Below, in pieces: positions 27,790 through 36,692 of a DNA stretch of 62,669 bases; the stretch's first letter is position 1, and every line of letters begins with the position of its first letter. Under the pieces are notes generated by a model. It did not search any database. It saw nothing but the letters and a program-made list of their open reading frames with translations, and had not been told where the DNA came from. Made by a program: the position numbers and the translations under genes. The DNA is taken from positions 1-62,669 of IMG/VR virus record IMGVR_UViG_3300023184_000123; one strand, given 5' to 3'. Source of the DNA: a virus.

Positions 27790-27797
27790 CATAAATA
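27790..27797 (+). promoter_or_regulatory. Late-type CATAAATA box, four bases before ATG
   Basis: CATAAATA then TTTC then ATG on the plus strand. It is divergent from the box at 27768, so both genes would be fired from a 30-base region. Confidence 0.5.
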
Positions 27798-27801
27798 TTT
27801 C

Positions 27802-28467
27802 ATGTTAAATCCCACTAATTATACAGTTGATACAAGTTTATTTCAAGAAGCCTGTGATTACTTGCCAAAGCAGGATATGAAAACAACTATTAATCAACCA
27901 ACTGGCAATTTCTTTTACGATCCATGGATTATAAAAAATGAATATAAAGGTACAGTTTGGGAGGTACTTTATAACTCGTTACCTGTCGTTAAAGGTGAAG
28001 CACGGATTATTATATTAGATCCGGGCCACTGCTATCAAGAGCACGCTGATATCGATGACAGATATCATCTAAACATTTTTGGTGACAGTAGTTATTTGAT
28101 TAATCTGGTACAAGAGATAATGTATCCGGTATCTCAAGATGGTGTCTGGTATGATATGGATGCCAGTTTTATACATACGGCAACTAATTTTGGACGTAAG
28201 GCTAGAGTGCAACTAGTTGTTCGTAAACTATTAAAGAATAATAAGTTGTCAAATCCAGTAGCAGTATCACTAGTCACAAGTATGGACAATCCTAACCATA
28301 CCAGGTTCCTATTTGATAATACGTTAAGTCCGTGGTTCAACGAAGCAAACAAGTTAGGTTTCATAAACAATTTTGCACAACACAATGTAGCAATAACATT
28401 TAACATAGAGCAGGATAAACTAGAATTTTTAAAAAGTATTTTACCAGAAGAATTTAAATTAATATGA
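27802..28467 (+). CDS. 2-oxoglutarate/Fe(II) oxygenase-like protein (Asp/Asn hydroxylase type)
   Basis: From ATG 27802 the 221-residue protein shows EHADIDDRYHLNIFG (HxD followed by RxH) and a distal SFIHTATNFGRKARVQLVV. This resembles the jelly-roll metal and 2-oxoglutarate sites of aspartyl/asparaginyl beta-hydroxylases. Substrate unknown. It overlaps the kinase-like gene by 4 bases. Confidence 0.6.
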   Translation: MLNPTNYTVDTSLFQEACDYLPKQDMKTTINQPTGNFFYDPWIIKNEYKGTVWEVLYNSLPVVKGEARIIILDPGHCYQEHADIDDRYHLNIFGDSSYLINLVQEIMYPVSQDGVWYDMDASFIHTATNFGRKARVQLVVRKLLKNNKLSNPVAVSLVTSMDNPNHTRFLFDNTLSPWFNEANKLGFINNFAQHNVAITFNIEQDKLEFLKSILPEEFKLI

Positions 28468-29078
28468 AATATCTTTACAAGATAGATTACGTTGATGGAA
28501 CACTTAATTCAACTAATTTAATATATGCTCCTTTGGTGAAAGATAATGTACTATGCATGGATTTTGCAGATAATGGTTATCACAAGAATCTACTCAGCAC
28601 AAAAATTAGGGATTATTTTTTTGAACGCGAAATTTCTAATTTAGAAAAATTTAAAGACTATGTTTGGTGCCCTAAGGTATTAGACATAAAAGGAAAAAAA
28701 ATATTTGTAGAGTTTGGAGAAGAAACTCTTAATAATATTGTTTTAGACAACACACGTGATATAGACCATGAATGTGTTAATTGGCAAGAACAAATTCGAT
28801 CAATTGTAGACGATATTAACAAACAACAATACTATAAAGTAACGCTGTACCCACATTGCTTTTTTATACTGAACGGTACTGTTAAAACAATAGACTTTTA
28901 TGGTTGTGTGGCATTTAAAGATAGAATGATGCCATTAGACATTATTAGAGAGATGATAGGTAAAGATTCTGTAGATAGGTTTAACGAAGCGATAGTGGGC
29001 AATACAATAGATTTTGAAATATTTTATAATAGATTATTAACACATCATCTGTTTAAATATTGGCCTAAGTTATTTTGA
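28464..29078 (+). CDS. Kinase-fold-like protein
   Basis: The 204-residue protein has a central SLYK-type pattern, YYKVTLYPHCFFILNGTVK then IDFYG. This resembles the catalytic-loop and DFG region of small kinase-like (APH/lipopolysaccharide-kinase) proteins. A paralogue at 30453 has YKYSMHPSSYFVVGGKLK then INYF. Key acidic residues differ, so activity is uncertain. It ends tail to tail with the gene at 29070 (9-base overlap). Confidence 0.5.
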   Translation: MKYLYKIDYVDGTLNSTNLIYAPLVKDNVLCMDFADNGYHKNLLSTKIRDYFFEREISNLEKFKDYVWCPKVLDIKGKKIFVEFGEETLNNIVLDNTRDIDHECVNWQEQIRSIVDDINKQQYYKVTLYPHCFFILNGTVKTIDFYGCVAFKDRMMPLDIIREMIGKDSVDRFNEAIVGNTIDFEIFYNRLLTHHLFKYWPKLF

Positions 29079-29627
29079 ATACCAAACGTTAAACAAATAC
29101 ATGGGTTCAAATCCGCAATTAGCACCGCCATGCCAGGCTTTGCGATCACTCCACAAATATGTTTCTCCAGGCTTTTGATTATATAAACAAGTATCCTCTA
29201 CTATAAGTGTATGCCCGACTATTTCAGGTAAAGCCTGTATGTGGCAATGATAACGTATAGCAGACTGTCCTAATAATGTCGCTTCATTATCTGTTACATC
29301 CCAATGCCAGGGTGCAACACATCCGGGATTTATTCTGCTGACCCATGCATTTGTGTATCCGTCGAGTCCTACAAAGTCTATAAATTTATGAACTATTTCT
29401 CTATCAAAGTTTACATCAGGAATAAACATATCCCAAGTTGCATTGCCACCTTTATCAATAGTTTTATAACCTGCAGATTCCCACACACCCGCAACTTCAT
29501 TAACGCCGGGAGCCTTTTCATCATTTGCCCTGTGCCTTGGACCCACGTATGCTGGTTGTTGTGACTTGAGAGATTCTACCAATGCAGCCCAATCAACTCC
29601 TTGAAAGTTTCCATAATATTTTAACAT
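29070..29627 (-). CDS. 2-oxoglutarate oxygenase / Asp-Asn hydroxylase-like protein
   Basis: From ATG 29627 the 185-residue protein contains APWHWDVTDNEA (HxD), RYHCHIQ, PGETYLWSDRKAWHGGANCG (distal His) and a final strand. These match the metal-binding and cosubstrate positions of beta-hydroxylase-like oxygenases. It is one base downstream of the 29629 gene, a second oxygenase-like protein. Confidence 0.65.
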   Translation of the reverse strand: MLKYYGNFQGVDWAALVESLKSQQPAYVGPRHRANDEKAPGVNEVAGVWESAGYKTIDKGGNATWDMFIPDVNFDREIVHKFIDFVGLDGYTNAWVSRINPGCVAPWHWDVTDNEATLLGQSAIRYHCHIQALPEIVGHTLIVEDTCLYNQKPGETYLWSDRKAWHGGANCGFEPMYLFNVWYSK

Positions 29628-29628
29628 A

Positions 29629-30429
29629 TCAATAACTCTCCAAATGATCAATACCTAACTTCTTACGAAAATCTTCTGTAAACTTTCCGTCAATGCGTAG
29701 GCCATAACTTTGCTCCATAATACGTTCGCCGCCGTGCCAGTCAACATCGTTCCACCATGCTGCTCGAGTATTTAAATATACCTTGTTTTGTTTCTCTGGA
29801 TCCCATATGTAAAATGCTTTTTTTGTGTTGGGACGTATGTGTATAAATTCGTTACGATGAGGTTTAACCACATCGATTCCATTTTTAGCATCCAAGTCTC
29901 TGTGCTCAAAAGGAATACCATCTGCTTCGCAATGGAAAAATATAACACGACCAATATCTTTGAAGATAGAACCGATCATACTTTCAATCCATTTAACTAC
30001 ATTGGGAAAGTGTTCAGCTTCAGGTGTTAGTTTACGAGACGCTGTTCGATCATCCCAACTGCCTTGCTCCCAAAGAAAATAGTATAGGTAAGGATCATAC
30101 GCACCCATAGCCATTTTAATATAACGTGTAAATTTATTACGGACACGAAAATCATTAAAATCTCTGTACAAATCTATTCCGCCTTTTTTAATAGGATCAT
30201 CATCCGGCAATGCTAAAAATTCTTCTATTGCTTTATAGATAGGTTTCCAATGAGGTTGATAGCTGGCGTTTTTAAAAGTAAACCCAGGAGTCATCCATGT
30301 TCCTTCTTTGGCAAATTCTCTTGCTTCAGAAAATCCTCGAATAATTTCCGGTTGCATGTGTTCAAATGCATCCATGTCTAAGTAAGGTTCCATATCATAA
30401 TACGGACTGCCGTTTATGCCTTTGATCAT
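29629..30429 (-). CDS. 2-oxoglutarate oxygenase-like protein
   Basis: The 266-residue protein has EADGIPFEHRDLDAKNG (HxD) and DVDWHGGERIMEQSYGLRI (distal His, then Arg on a strand), as in jelly-roll oxygenases. The N-terminal half is helical and specific to this family. It is co-transcribed with 29070. Substrate unknown. Confidence 0.55.
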   Translation of the reverse strand: MIKGINGSPYYDMEPYLDMDAFEHMQPEIIRGFSEAREFAKEGTWMTPGFTFKNASYQPHWKPIYKAIEEFLALPDDDPIKKGGIDLYRDFNDFRVRNKFTRYIKMAMGAYDPYLYYFLWEQGSWDDRTASRKLTPEAEHFPNVVKWIESMIGSIFKDIGRVIFFHCEADGIPFEHRDLDAKNGIDVVKPHRNEFIHIRPNTKKAFYIWDPEKQNKVYLNTRAAWWNDVDWHGGERIMEQSYGLRIDGKFTEDFRKKLGIDHLESY

Positions 30430-30452
30430 ATTTTCCTTTGATAATTAATACT

Positions 30453-31139
30453 ATGAACTACGAATATTATTACAATAACGTTCCAGGCGATGGGCCGTCT
30501 CGTAACAATCTTATTTACACAAGTTTGATCAGTACTGATAAAAAAACATTTGTTCAGTGGTACCACAACGATGTGACTTATCACAAGAATCAAAATCAAG
30601 TTGTGGACGCAGCCAAAATGGAAGAAAAATGGTTGCGTGAAGTCAACTATCTCACACAAATGCGTAATAAGTATCCTGAATTAGTTCCAATAATTAAAAA
30701 TATCGATTTAGAAAAAAAGAAATTATTTTTAGAGATAGACGGACCTGACTTTTGGGAACGTGCTGGATGCGATACAGCAAACTATGATAGTGTGTTACCT
30801 GACTGGCAGGATCAAATGTTAGAAATTATCCGGGCACACAAATCATTAGGGTTATACAAATATAGTATGCACCCCAGCAGTTATTTTGTAGTTGGCGGCA
30901 AACTCAAAAGTATCAATTATTTTTTCACATATAGCAAAAACGAACCGCATTTTAGTATTGCTGATGTTGAAAGTCACATTTACACAACTCGTCAACAAGA
31001 GATGAAAAAACACATTGCTACATTGGGAATAGCCTGGGATAAGCCGCAACCGTTTGCAGTAATGGAACAGTTATGCTGGGCAAGTTTTAGTACAAACTAT
31101 CCTGCAGATTTTATAGAGAAAGTAAAATGTTTGAAGTGA
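30453..31139 (+). CDS. Kinase-fold-like protein, paralogue
   Basis: The 228-residue protein contains REVNYLTQMRNKYPEL, KKKLFLEIDGPDF (hinge-like), IIRAHKSLGLYKYSMHPSS and KLKSINYFF. The order resembles a reduced protein-kinase/aminoglycoside-kinase fold. A TTG at 30438 is an alternative start. It overlaps the GNAT gene by 13 bases. Confidence 0.5.
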   Translation: MNYEYYYNNVPGDGPSRNNLIYTSLISTDKKTFVQWYHNDVTYHKNQNQVVDAAKMEEKWLREVNYLTQMRNKYPELVPIIKNIDLEKKKLFLEIDGPDFWERAGCDTANYDSVLPDWQDQMLEIIRAHKSLGLYKYSMHPSSYFVVGGKLKSINYFFTYSKNEPHFSIADVESHIYTTRQQEMKKHIATLGIAWDKPQPFAVMEQLCWASFSTNYPADFIEKVKCLK

Positions 31140-31690
31140 GAAAATGGTCTCCTGATTTGGATCTTACAGAATTTTATGCTGTTGCTAATTCAAAAGGATT
31201 TGCAAACAACGCTAGCCAAAAAATGTTGGTTGATAGTTTAGCAAAAGAAAAAGAATGGTGTGTGTGGATACTTTATCATGACAATAAAGCCATAGGTAGC
31301 GTTGGTGCTCACTCATTTCCTGAAATGGGAGATAATGCATATCGTATTGCTGCACGTACTTGTGTGTTTACAGATATGATTTCTGGTAAGTATGGTACGG
31401 GATTACGTACTATAAGTGTTATCACTCAGCATCAAAATCCCACAGCACAATTTTTAATCCCTGCTTGTATTGACTGGGCACCTACCGGATCAAATTTATA
31501 TATCACAAGTAATGAAAGCAGCGTAGGAACTCAACGCAGAGTACATCGTACATTTGGCCCAACTTTAGAAAAACTGGGCCAAATGAAACGTATAAAAGAA
31601 ATTGATTATCGGGGAACAACTCAAACTGTTTGGCAATTGTTTCCTGAAGAGTTTTTAAAAGAACTTAATAAGTATGATAGATGGTGTTAG
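31127..31690 (+). CDS. GNAT-like N-acyltransferase
   Basis: The 187-residue protein has the GNAT architecture: WCVWILYHDNKAIGSVGAHS (strands 2-3 with an acidic turn), then a central region and late helix. The acetyl-CoA P-loop (Q/RxxGxG/A) is not clear, although KYGTGLRTI may serve. It ends the accessory block and overlaps the tail-fibre stop by 4 bases. Confidence 0.55.
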   Translation: MFEVRKWSPDLDLTEFYAVANSKGFANNASQKMLVDSLAKEKEWCVWILYHDNKAIGSVGAHSFPEMGDNAYRIAARTCVFTDMISGKYGTGLRTISVITQHQNPTAQFLIPACIDWAPTGSNLYITSNESSVGTQRRVHRTFGPTLEKLGQMKRIKEIDYRGTTQTVWQLFPEEFLKELNKYDRWC

Positions 31691-32649
31691 CCGATATACC
31701 AACTTGTTCCGTTTGAATAAACTGGTACGCTGTTTGATCCACCGCTGGTGTATGCTGTGCCAAATGTTGATGCATTTGCATCGGTTACAAATGCTCTTGC
31801 ACCCACACCCGAAGTTGCTGCACTGGGAATTGCTGTGCCAGCTGCTGAGTATGTGGTTGTATTTAATAGTGGAGCATTAAACACTCCTGATGAATTAAAT
31901 GTAGCTCTACGAAGTGTAGTTCCTCCTCCAGCTACTCCCAAGGTTATTGTGGATTTGGGCAATGTTTCAGATAATACAGCTCCTGCTTCCCAAGCAGAGG
32001 AAATTATTGCTGATCCTTGATAAGCGGTACCGTTATAACCAGCAATAACAACTCCTCCCAAGTTGTCGCCAGCAACAGTTGTGGTCGGTGATGCTGTTGT
32101 TCCTTTGCTGGCTCGTATACTTACAAATAATTGTCCGTTGGCGCCGCCTGTTATTATTCCCGTGACAGTTAACGGTACAGTGTTGGAAGAACTTATTGCT
32201 AAACCTTCAATGCCAGCACTAATCTTCTGTGCAGTAATGGTGTTTGATACACCAATAGTGATATTCCCAGTGATACTAATATTGCCAGTGCCAGCAATAT
32301 TATACCCACTTAAAGTTAAGTTGCCCCCCAGTGATGGGTTGGTGTCAGCTGCAACTGATGATGTTGTGGTTGTTGTCCACGACAGACTTCCTGCGCCGTC
32401 ATTCCTTAAGAATCCCAATGCATTTGGTGGCAACGTGTTGCCGCCGCTGGCTGTGGATTGCAATGTTTGACTGATGTTATCCCAAACTAGATTATTACCC
32501 GCCAGTGCTTCGCCAATGTTTCTGCCGCCCACTGTGGCTCCATCACCCACGTATAATTTACGTGAGTTGGTAACATAGATCAACTCGCCTTCATCGGGCG
32601 TAATAGTTAATCGATCGGTGTTTGTTCCTCTTCTAATTCTAAGCGACAT
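31687..32649 (-). CDS. Tail fibre / tropism-determinant-like structural protein
   Basis: The 320-residue protein begins SLRIRRGTNTDRLTI and LIYVTNSRKLYVGDGAT, typical of the N-terminal domain of phage tropism determinants and tail fibres. A low-complexity Gly/Ser/Thr/Ala-rich fibrous body follows, with repeated TGNI and NTITAQKISAG-like segments. It likely contributes to receptor binding. A hairpin that could stop transcription from either side lies upstream at 32708. Confidence 0.8.
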   Translation of the reverse strand: MSLRIRRGTNTDRLTITPDEGELIYVTNSRKLYVGDGATVGGRNIGEALAGNNLVWDNISQTLQSTASGGNTLPPNALGFLRNDGAGSLSWTTTTTSSVAADTNPSLGGNLTLSGYNIAGTGNISITGNITIGVSNTITAQKISAGIEGLAISSSNTVPLTVTGIITGGANGQLFVSIRASKGTTASPTTTVAGDNLGGVVIAGYNGTAYQGSAIISSAWEAGAVLSETLPKSTITLGVAGGGTTLRRATFNSSGVFNAPLLNTTTYSAAGTAIPSAATSGVGARAFVTDANASTFGTAYTSGGSNSVPVYSNGTSWYIG

Positions 32650-32707
32650 GGGCTATCTCCAGTATTCTGTAGTGTATTTATTCAAATATACAGAAGCTCA
32701 AGCCACA

Positions 32708-32733
32708 AAAATAGGGCCCGTAGGCCCTATTTT
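32708..32733 (-). terminator. Bidirectional terminator hairpin
   Basis: An 11-bp perfect stem (AAAATAGGGCC / GGCCCTATTTT) with a 4-base loop and T-rich flanks on both strands. It ends transcription of the phosphoesterase gene at 32746. Confidence 0.8.
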
Positions 32734-32745
32734 ATACCACTATTA

Positions 32746-33351
32746 TCACATGGTGGGTCCGTTGCCACTTTTGAATCCAATACTGCCGCCTTCTGCTTCG
32801 ATACGTGCAACGACATCTTCAAACAAAATAGGTGCAAAATCGGGAGTTTGTTCCACACAAACACAATGGTACCTAACATCGTTTTCTTCACTGTATAAGA
32901 TATCACCTGTACGTGCGTCAACACCACGAGCCCGCTTCACACGATTTGCGTGGGTGTGTCCGTGAATGTTGGTACCAAACCGGCCCATGCTGTCACTGTG
33001 CAACGGAATATGACTTAATATCATTCCGTTCATCACATGGTAAGCCCGTAACTCACGAAAGTATTCACGATACTCATCATCACGGAAGATGTCGTGGTTG
33101 CCGCGGATTAACACTTTGTCACCGTTTAAACGAGCTAATGTCTTTAAAGCCTTACGGTTGATAACAACATCCCCCAAATGGTACACTTTGTCACTGGGCT
33201 TTACCCGCTCGTTCCACGCCTTGACCATGGCTTCGTCCATCTCATCTGGATCTGTCCATGGCCGCAATTTTGTTACCCCGTCATTTCGGGTAAACTTACA
33301 TACGCCAGTGTGACCAAAGTGTGTGTCGCTGACTAAAAATACACTAGGCAT
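32746..33351 (-). CDS. Metallophosphoesterase
   Basis: From ATG 33351, after AAAGGAGGGC, the 201-residue protein shows SDTHFGHT (DxH), YHLGDVV (GD), IRGNHDIF (GNHD), SHIPLH and IHGHTH. It thus contains the full metal-binding set of the calcineurin-like family. Its position next to a polynucleotide-kinase-like and an RNA ligase gene suggests an RNA or nucleotide phosphatase role. The longer frame to 33465 is rejected. Confidence 0.85.
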   Translation of the reverse strand: MPSVFLVSDTHFGHTGVCKFTRNDGVTKLRPWTDPDEMDEAMVKAWNERVKPSDKVYHLGDVVINRKALKTLARLNGDKVLIRGNHDIFRDDEYREYFRELRAYHVMNGMILSHIPLHSDSMGRFGTNIHGHTHANRVKRARGVDARTGDILYSEENDVRYHCVCVEQTPDFAPILFEDVVARIEAEGGSIGFKSGNGPTM

Positions 33352-33378
33352 AATGCCCTCCTTTCTTGTTAAGTATAT

Positions 33379-33407
33379 ATTATACTGCCAAAAGGAGAAG
33401 TTGTCAA
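33379..33407 (-). promoter_or_regulatory. Sigma-70 promoter for the phosphoesterase gene
   Basis: TTGACA, 17 bases, TATAAT on the minus strand. It overlaps the last codon of the kinase-like gene and is 28 bases before the start codon. Confidence 0.8.
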
Positions 33408-33868
33408 CCTGCGTTCCAAATCTCCTTAAAGCCTTCTTGTTCGGTGGGTTCTTCCCAGCTGGCAATCATGCTGGCAACCACATGGTCTGGAATTTCTTTC
33501 CCAGGCCGACTCATCAAACGCCGCACAAGTTCTTTATGTTCAGGTGTACGAAACACCACAGCAATATGTTCGTAGTCAGGCAGCATATGGAACTTACGAG
33601 CACGACTTTTAACTGTGGTACTGGTTTGATCCCAAATTATAGTATGACCGTGCTCACGTGCAAACACAACTTGTTCAACCATTAAGTCAATGGCTGTGGG
33701 CATGTAGTCTACAAACACTTCACTATAGGTCTTACCTTGTGCTCTTGCATAATCTTCCACAAATGCGTCTGTATTAACTATGGTCAACCCCAACGCCCAC
33801 TCTTGATTTTTAACCCATGTACTTTTACCTGATGCAGGCACGCCAATTAGTTGATAGCATTTTGGCAT
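33404..33868 (-). CDS. Polynucleotide-kinase-like P-loop protein
   Basis: The 154-residue protein has a Walker A loop GVPASGKST at residues 9-17, an IIWDQTSTTVKSR segment and an HKELVRRLMSRPGKEIP lid region. This matches the kinase domain of T4 Pnkp-type enzymes and related nucleotide kinases. No phosphatase domain is fused. It starts directly after the RNA ligase stop, which supports a 5'-end healing role in RNA repair. Confidence 0.7.
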   Translation of the reverse strand: MPKCYQLIGVPASGKSTWVKNQEWALGLTIVNTDAFVEDYARAQGKTYSEVFVDYMPTAIDLMVEQVVFAREHGHTIIWDQTSTTVKSRARKFHMLPDYEHIAVVFRTPEHKELVRRLMSRPGKEIPDHVVASMIASWEEPTEQEGFKEIWNAG

Positions 33869-33869
33869 T

Positions 33870-34898
33870 TTAATCACCACCCTTTAATAAAAATTTATTA
33901 CTAATTGCCTTGAACGAACATTGTGCAGCCTTGCTTTTGAACACAACGCCTTCACGTTCACAGCCAATCATTCCCATAACTGATTTGCCTTCTGCAAATT
34001 TCAGAATACCGTCAATGCTGTTGATACCTAAAGTATCCAACAATTCAGCACCAAATGCCAGCACAGGCACATGTTTGATATCATGTTCCTCAACAAATGC
34101 CTTGCGTTCAGCAGGAGTTAGATATTTGCTGGTATCAATATCGTAGATATCAAACAAGAAAAATTCCTGTCCTTTCTGCTTGTACGGATTACCTTGGATA
34201 CCTTCTCCAATCAACTCACCTTGTAGTGCAAGATTACGATTGGCACGCCGAAGCTTCAACTCCAACTCATTGCGTATTGCAACCTTCCACAGGCTGTTGG
34301 TTTCGCTGGGCTTGAGTTCAAGATTACGGCTACACACACCAAACTCTCCGTCACGCAGGTACACAGTCATTGAGCTGCCATCCAGCTTTTCAGTAACTTC
34401 CCATGCATGTTGTTCCTTGAGCCAGTAGTCAAATTCTTCTGTTAAGTTTTGAACACGTTCTTGGTCAGTCTTTTGGATCCAACCTGGGAACATGCCTTTG
34501 ACTTCACCTGCTAACTGTGCTGGGATTGGTGCTTCGTATTTCACAATGCCAAGTAGTTCAGATACATCCATTCCCTCGTAAATTTCTCCAACCTTGTCTA
34601 GTGCAATTTGTCGCCAAAGCAAAAGTCCTTGGCTCAATTGTCCACGTAGTTTCATTGTACGTAGTCGTTCGCCTTTGACTTCATTGTACACACGAGGGAA
34701 GTTTCCTCTTGATAGAAATGGTGCTATTTCATGAGGGATCCACGAATCAATTTCACAGTACACTGCCAGATCACCAGCGGCATATTCACCCTTCTTTACC
34801 ACGCAGGTCCATCCACCCACAACTGCACATTCAATAGCATCTGCATCCGGGATAGGACGCAGTGCATCAATCTTCCTAATGGTTGCTAACTTTCTCAT
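33870..34898 (-). CDS. RNA ligase (Rnl5/DraRnl-like)
   Basis: From ATG 34898 the 342-residue protein has an N-terminal OB-fold-like domain, followed by nucleotidyltransferase motif I VTEKLDGSS (Lys near 171), ALQGELIGEG (motif III), FFLFDIYD (IIIa), EGVVFKSK (IV) and SFKAISNKF (V). An N-terminal OB domain is characteristic of the Deinococcus Rnl5 family, which seals nicks with 3'-OH RNA. The longer frame to 34979 overlaps the upstream gene and is rejected. Confidence 0.9.
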   Translation of the reverse strand: MRKLATIRKIDALRPIPDADAIECAVVGGWTCVVKKGEYAAGDLAVYCEIDSWIPHEIAPFLSRGNFPRVYNEVKGERLRTMKLRGQLSQGLLLWRQIALDKVGEIYEGMDVSELLGIVKYEAPIPAQLAGEVKGMFPGWIQKTDQERVQNLTEEFDYWLKEQHAWEVTEKLDGSSMTVYLRDGEFGVCSRNLELKPSETNSLWKVAIRNELELKLRRANRNLALQGELIGEGIQGNPYKQKGQEFFLFDIYDIDTSKYLTPAERKAFVEEHDIKHVPVLAFGAELLDTLGINSIDGILKFAEGKSVMGMIGCEREGVVFKSKAAQCSFKAISNKFLLKGGD

Positions 34899-34899
34899 G

Positions 34900-35127
34900 T
34901 TATGTTCTCTCTTTTTTAACGCGACCAATTCGGCTCGCTTTGTTCCAATCATAGGCAATGCCATCTGGGCACAGGCCATCCTTTACTGTGTCAACGCCAA
35001 ATCTTCCAACAATTTCAAATTCACCTCCTTTGATAGAAACAAATTTATCAATCAATTTTGCATGTTCCATTGCGGAGTTCAAATCATCAAACTCTACTGC
35101 TACATTATTAAATATTACTTTGTACAT
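34900..35127 (-). CDS. Small hypothetical protein
   Basis: The 75-residue protein has a short alpha/beta pattern (MYKVIFNNVAVEFDDL) and a basic tail RIGRVKKERT. It is first in the RNA ligase operon, one base upstream of the ligase start. Function unknown. Confidence 0.65.
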   Translation of the reverse strand: MYKVIFNNVAVEFDDLNSAMEHAKLIDKFVSIKGGEFEIVGRFGVDTVKDGLCPDGIAYDWNKASRIGRVKKERT

Positions 35128-35133
35128 GTGAGT

Positions 35134-35162
35134 ATTATACAGTCAAAAAGAAACCCAGTCAA
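35134..35162 (-). promoter_or_regulatory. Sigma-70 promoter for the RNA ligase operon
   Basis: TTGACT, 17 bases, TATAAT on the minus strand. Its -35 region lies inside the terminator of the upstream TROVE-like gene, so the two signals share bases. Confidence 0.75.
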
Positions 35163-35180
35163 TCTAAGCCAACTGGGTTC
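35143..35180 (-). terminator. Intrinsic terminator of the TROVE-like gene
   Basis: The minus strand folds as AACCCAGT / ACTGGGTT around a 12-base loop, followed by TTCTTTTTG. Confidence 0.75.
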
Positions 35181-35201
35181 AGTGTTGTATTTTTACAACA
35201 G

Positions 35202-36614
35202 TCAGACGTTGTAGCGTGGAACCATCACAGTCTTAAGCATGATGCCTTCTGGAGTGAATTTATCCATGTCAGCGGCCAGCAAGCTGGTCATTATACTTGG
35301 GCTGAATCCACTCACCAAAGCCGCACCACTCTTGTCTGCTGCCACAGGCACGTTGTCTGAACTCTTTAGGTTCCAGAACACAATCTGTGGCATGCTGTAG
35401 CCAGCGGCTTCAAACTTGCGTTCGATCATGGCCATTGCACTGTCGTCATTCTTGACACATTGGTTGAACTGCATGTCACTCAAAATCAGCAACATCTTTG
35501 GCATGTCGCTGGCTGGTACAGATGCCTTGACCGCCACGTCTAGAATCTTGTTCATAGCCGCGTTTAGGTCAGTGCTCATGTCCCAATCGCTACTGGACAT
35601 TTGGCTAACCTTTTGAACAATATTACCCTTTAGAGTAACAAGTTCTGGCTTGCTAGAGAAAGTCAAGAAAGTGTCCTTGAACACACCCTTGTTCTTGTCT
35701 GCTAGGTACAAGCCCAAGCTGACGGAAACATCCATGCAAGTCACATTAGTGTTCTTTCCTGCTGGGCAAGACATAGAACCGCTAACGTCTACGATTGGCA
35801 TGATGCTGGCATCTCCAACGTAGTTAGGCAAAGCGTTCCACTGTGCCACAATGTGGTCAGTTTCTGTCTTGTCCAAACTTGAACGGTAAGAACCGATAAC
35901 ACCCTTCAACACATCATGTGGGAAGATTGCGTTGGCGTTAACCTTAACAGTCTTATCACCACTTACCAACTTGGCCACATACTCTGCAAATGCAAGTGTG
36001 TGACGGTTGAATGCCTTCTTGTATAGTCGAGACGCTACAGAAGGAACGTGACTGAAGTTGATGTTGTCCCAATCTCCTGCACACATTTGGGTTTCAACAA
36101 CTGTGGTCATACCCACCAAACTCTTACGGTATTGCTTGGGAGTCATGCCAAAGAAGGCACGAACTTCAGCCGCGATCTTGCCCTTGCGAGGACACCACTT
36201 TGCAGCCAAACCGTTCTTGGCACGTAGGGCATCGCCCAACATGGCATAAGCGGCCGACTTCAATGCTGAAGTTTGGAACACAAAGATGTCATCCCAACGA
36301 CCCACTTCTGGTATCTTCTTCAACAGTGCCAGTGCGGCATCTGGGTCAGTCTTTTCCAGGTGAACCAAAAGGTCACGGAATAGCTGACGTTCACCTGCAC
36401 CACCACGCACATCACGTGCCCATTGTGCAATGCGTAGTGCCATGTCAGAATTTTCCACATAAGCGGCGGTGAATTCGCCAGTGATGTTCTTACCACGGCT
36501 TGCACCGATCTTGTAGAACAGGTCAACACAAGCCGAAGCTGTGGACTTGCGAGCCTTCATGCCATTGGCAGTACGGGCTTCTTGATTTTGAATTGCTGTT
36601 ACAAATGCGTTCAT
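35202..36614 (-). CDS. DUF2828/TROVE-like protein with von Willebrand A domain
   Basis: The 470-residue protein has an N-terminal helical-repeat half with ARDVRGGAGERQLFRDLL and IPEVGRWDDIF, as in the DUF2828/TROVE (Ro60-like) ring proteins. The C-terminal vWA domain has a complete MIDAS set: DVSGSMS near residue 280, a threonine in MSTDLNAA, and LILSDMQF. Ro proteins bind misfolded RNA and Y RNAs. The gene has a 270-base structured leader and neighbours RNA repair genes, which supports an RNA role. Confidence 0.75.
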   Translation of the reverse strand: MNAFVTAIQNQEARTANGMKARKSTASACVDLFYKIGASRGKNITGEFTAAYVENSDMALRIAQWARDVRGGAGERQLFRDLLVHLEKTDPDAALALLKKIPEVGRWDDIFVFQTSALKSAAYAMLGDALRAKNGLAAKWCPRKGKIAAEVRAFFGMTPKQYRKSLVGMTTVVETQMCAGDWDNINFSHVPSVASRLYKKAFNRHTLAFAEYVAKLVSGDKTVKVNANAIFPHDVLKGVIGSYRSSLDKTETDHIVAQWNALPNYVGDASIMPIVDVSGSMSCPAGKNTNVTCMDVSVSLGLYLADKNKGVFKDTFLTFSSKPELVTLKGNIVQKVSQMSSSDWDMSTDLNAAMNKILDVAVKASVPASDMPKMLLILSDMQFNQCVKNDDSAMAMIERKFEAAGYSMPQIVFWNLKSSDNVPVAADKSGAALVSGFSPSIMTSLLAADMDKFTPEGIMLKTVMVPRYNV

Positions 36615-36628
36615 TTTATTTTACCTTT

Positions 36629-36690
36629 ACAGAATGTATTTTATTTTCGATTATAGTGAAATTTAAAGTTGCTGTTAACATTCTAAAACT
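36629..36690 (-). repeat. Covarying RNA element, copy 1
   Basis: On the minus strand it reads TTTTAGAATGT, AACAGCAA, an AT-rich interior, then ACATTCTGT. The terminal stem is GAATGT/ACATTC. It lies 14 bases upstream of the TROVE-like start and abuts its AAAGG ribosome-binding site. Confidence 0.65.
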
Positions 36691-36692
36691 TT

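Noticed and set aside
31748-32470. Plus-strand frames opposite the tail-fibre gene
   Set aside because: They are shadows of a low-complexity Ala/Thr/Val-rich fibre gene with a clear phage N-terminal domain on the minus strand.
35202-36614. Calling the vWA protein a definite Ro60 orthologue
   Set aside because: The helical half fits DUF2828/TROVE-type proteins, but RNA-binding residues cannot be verified without structure or profile searches.
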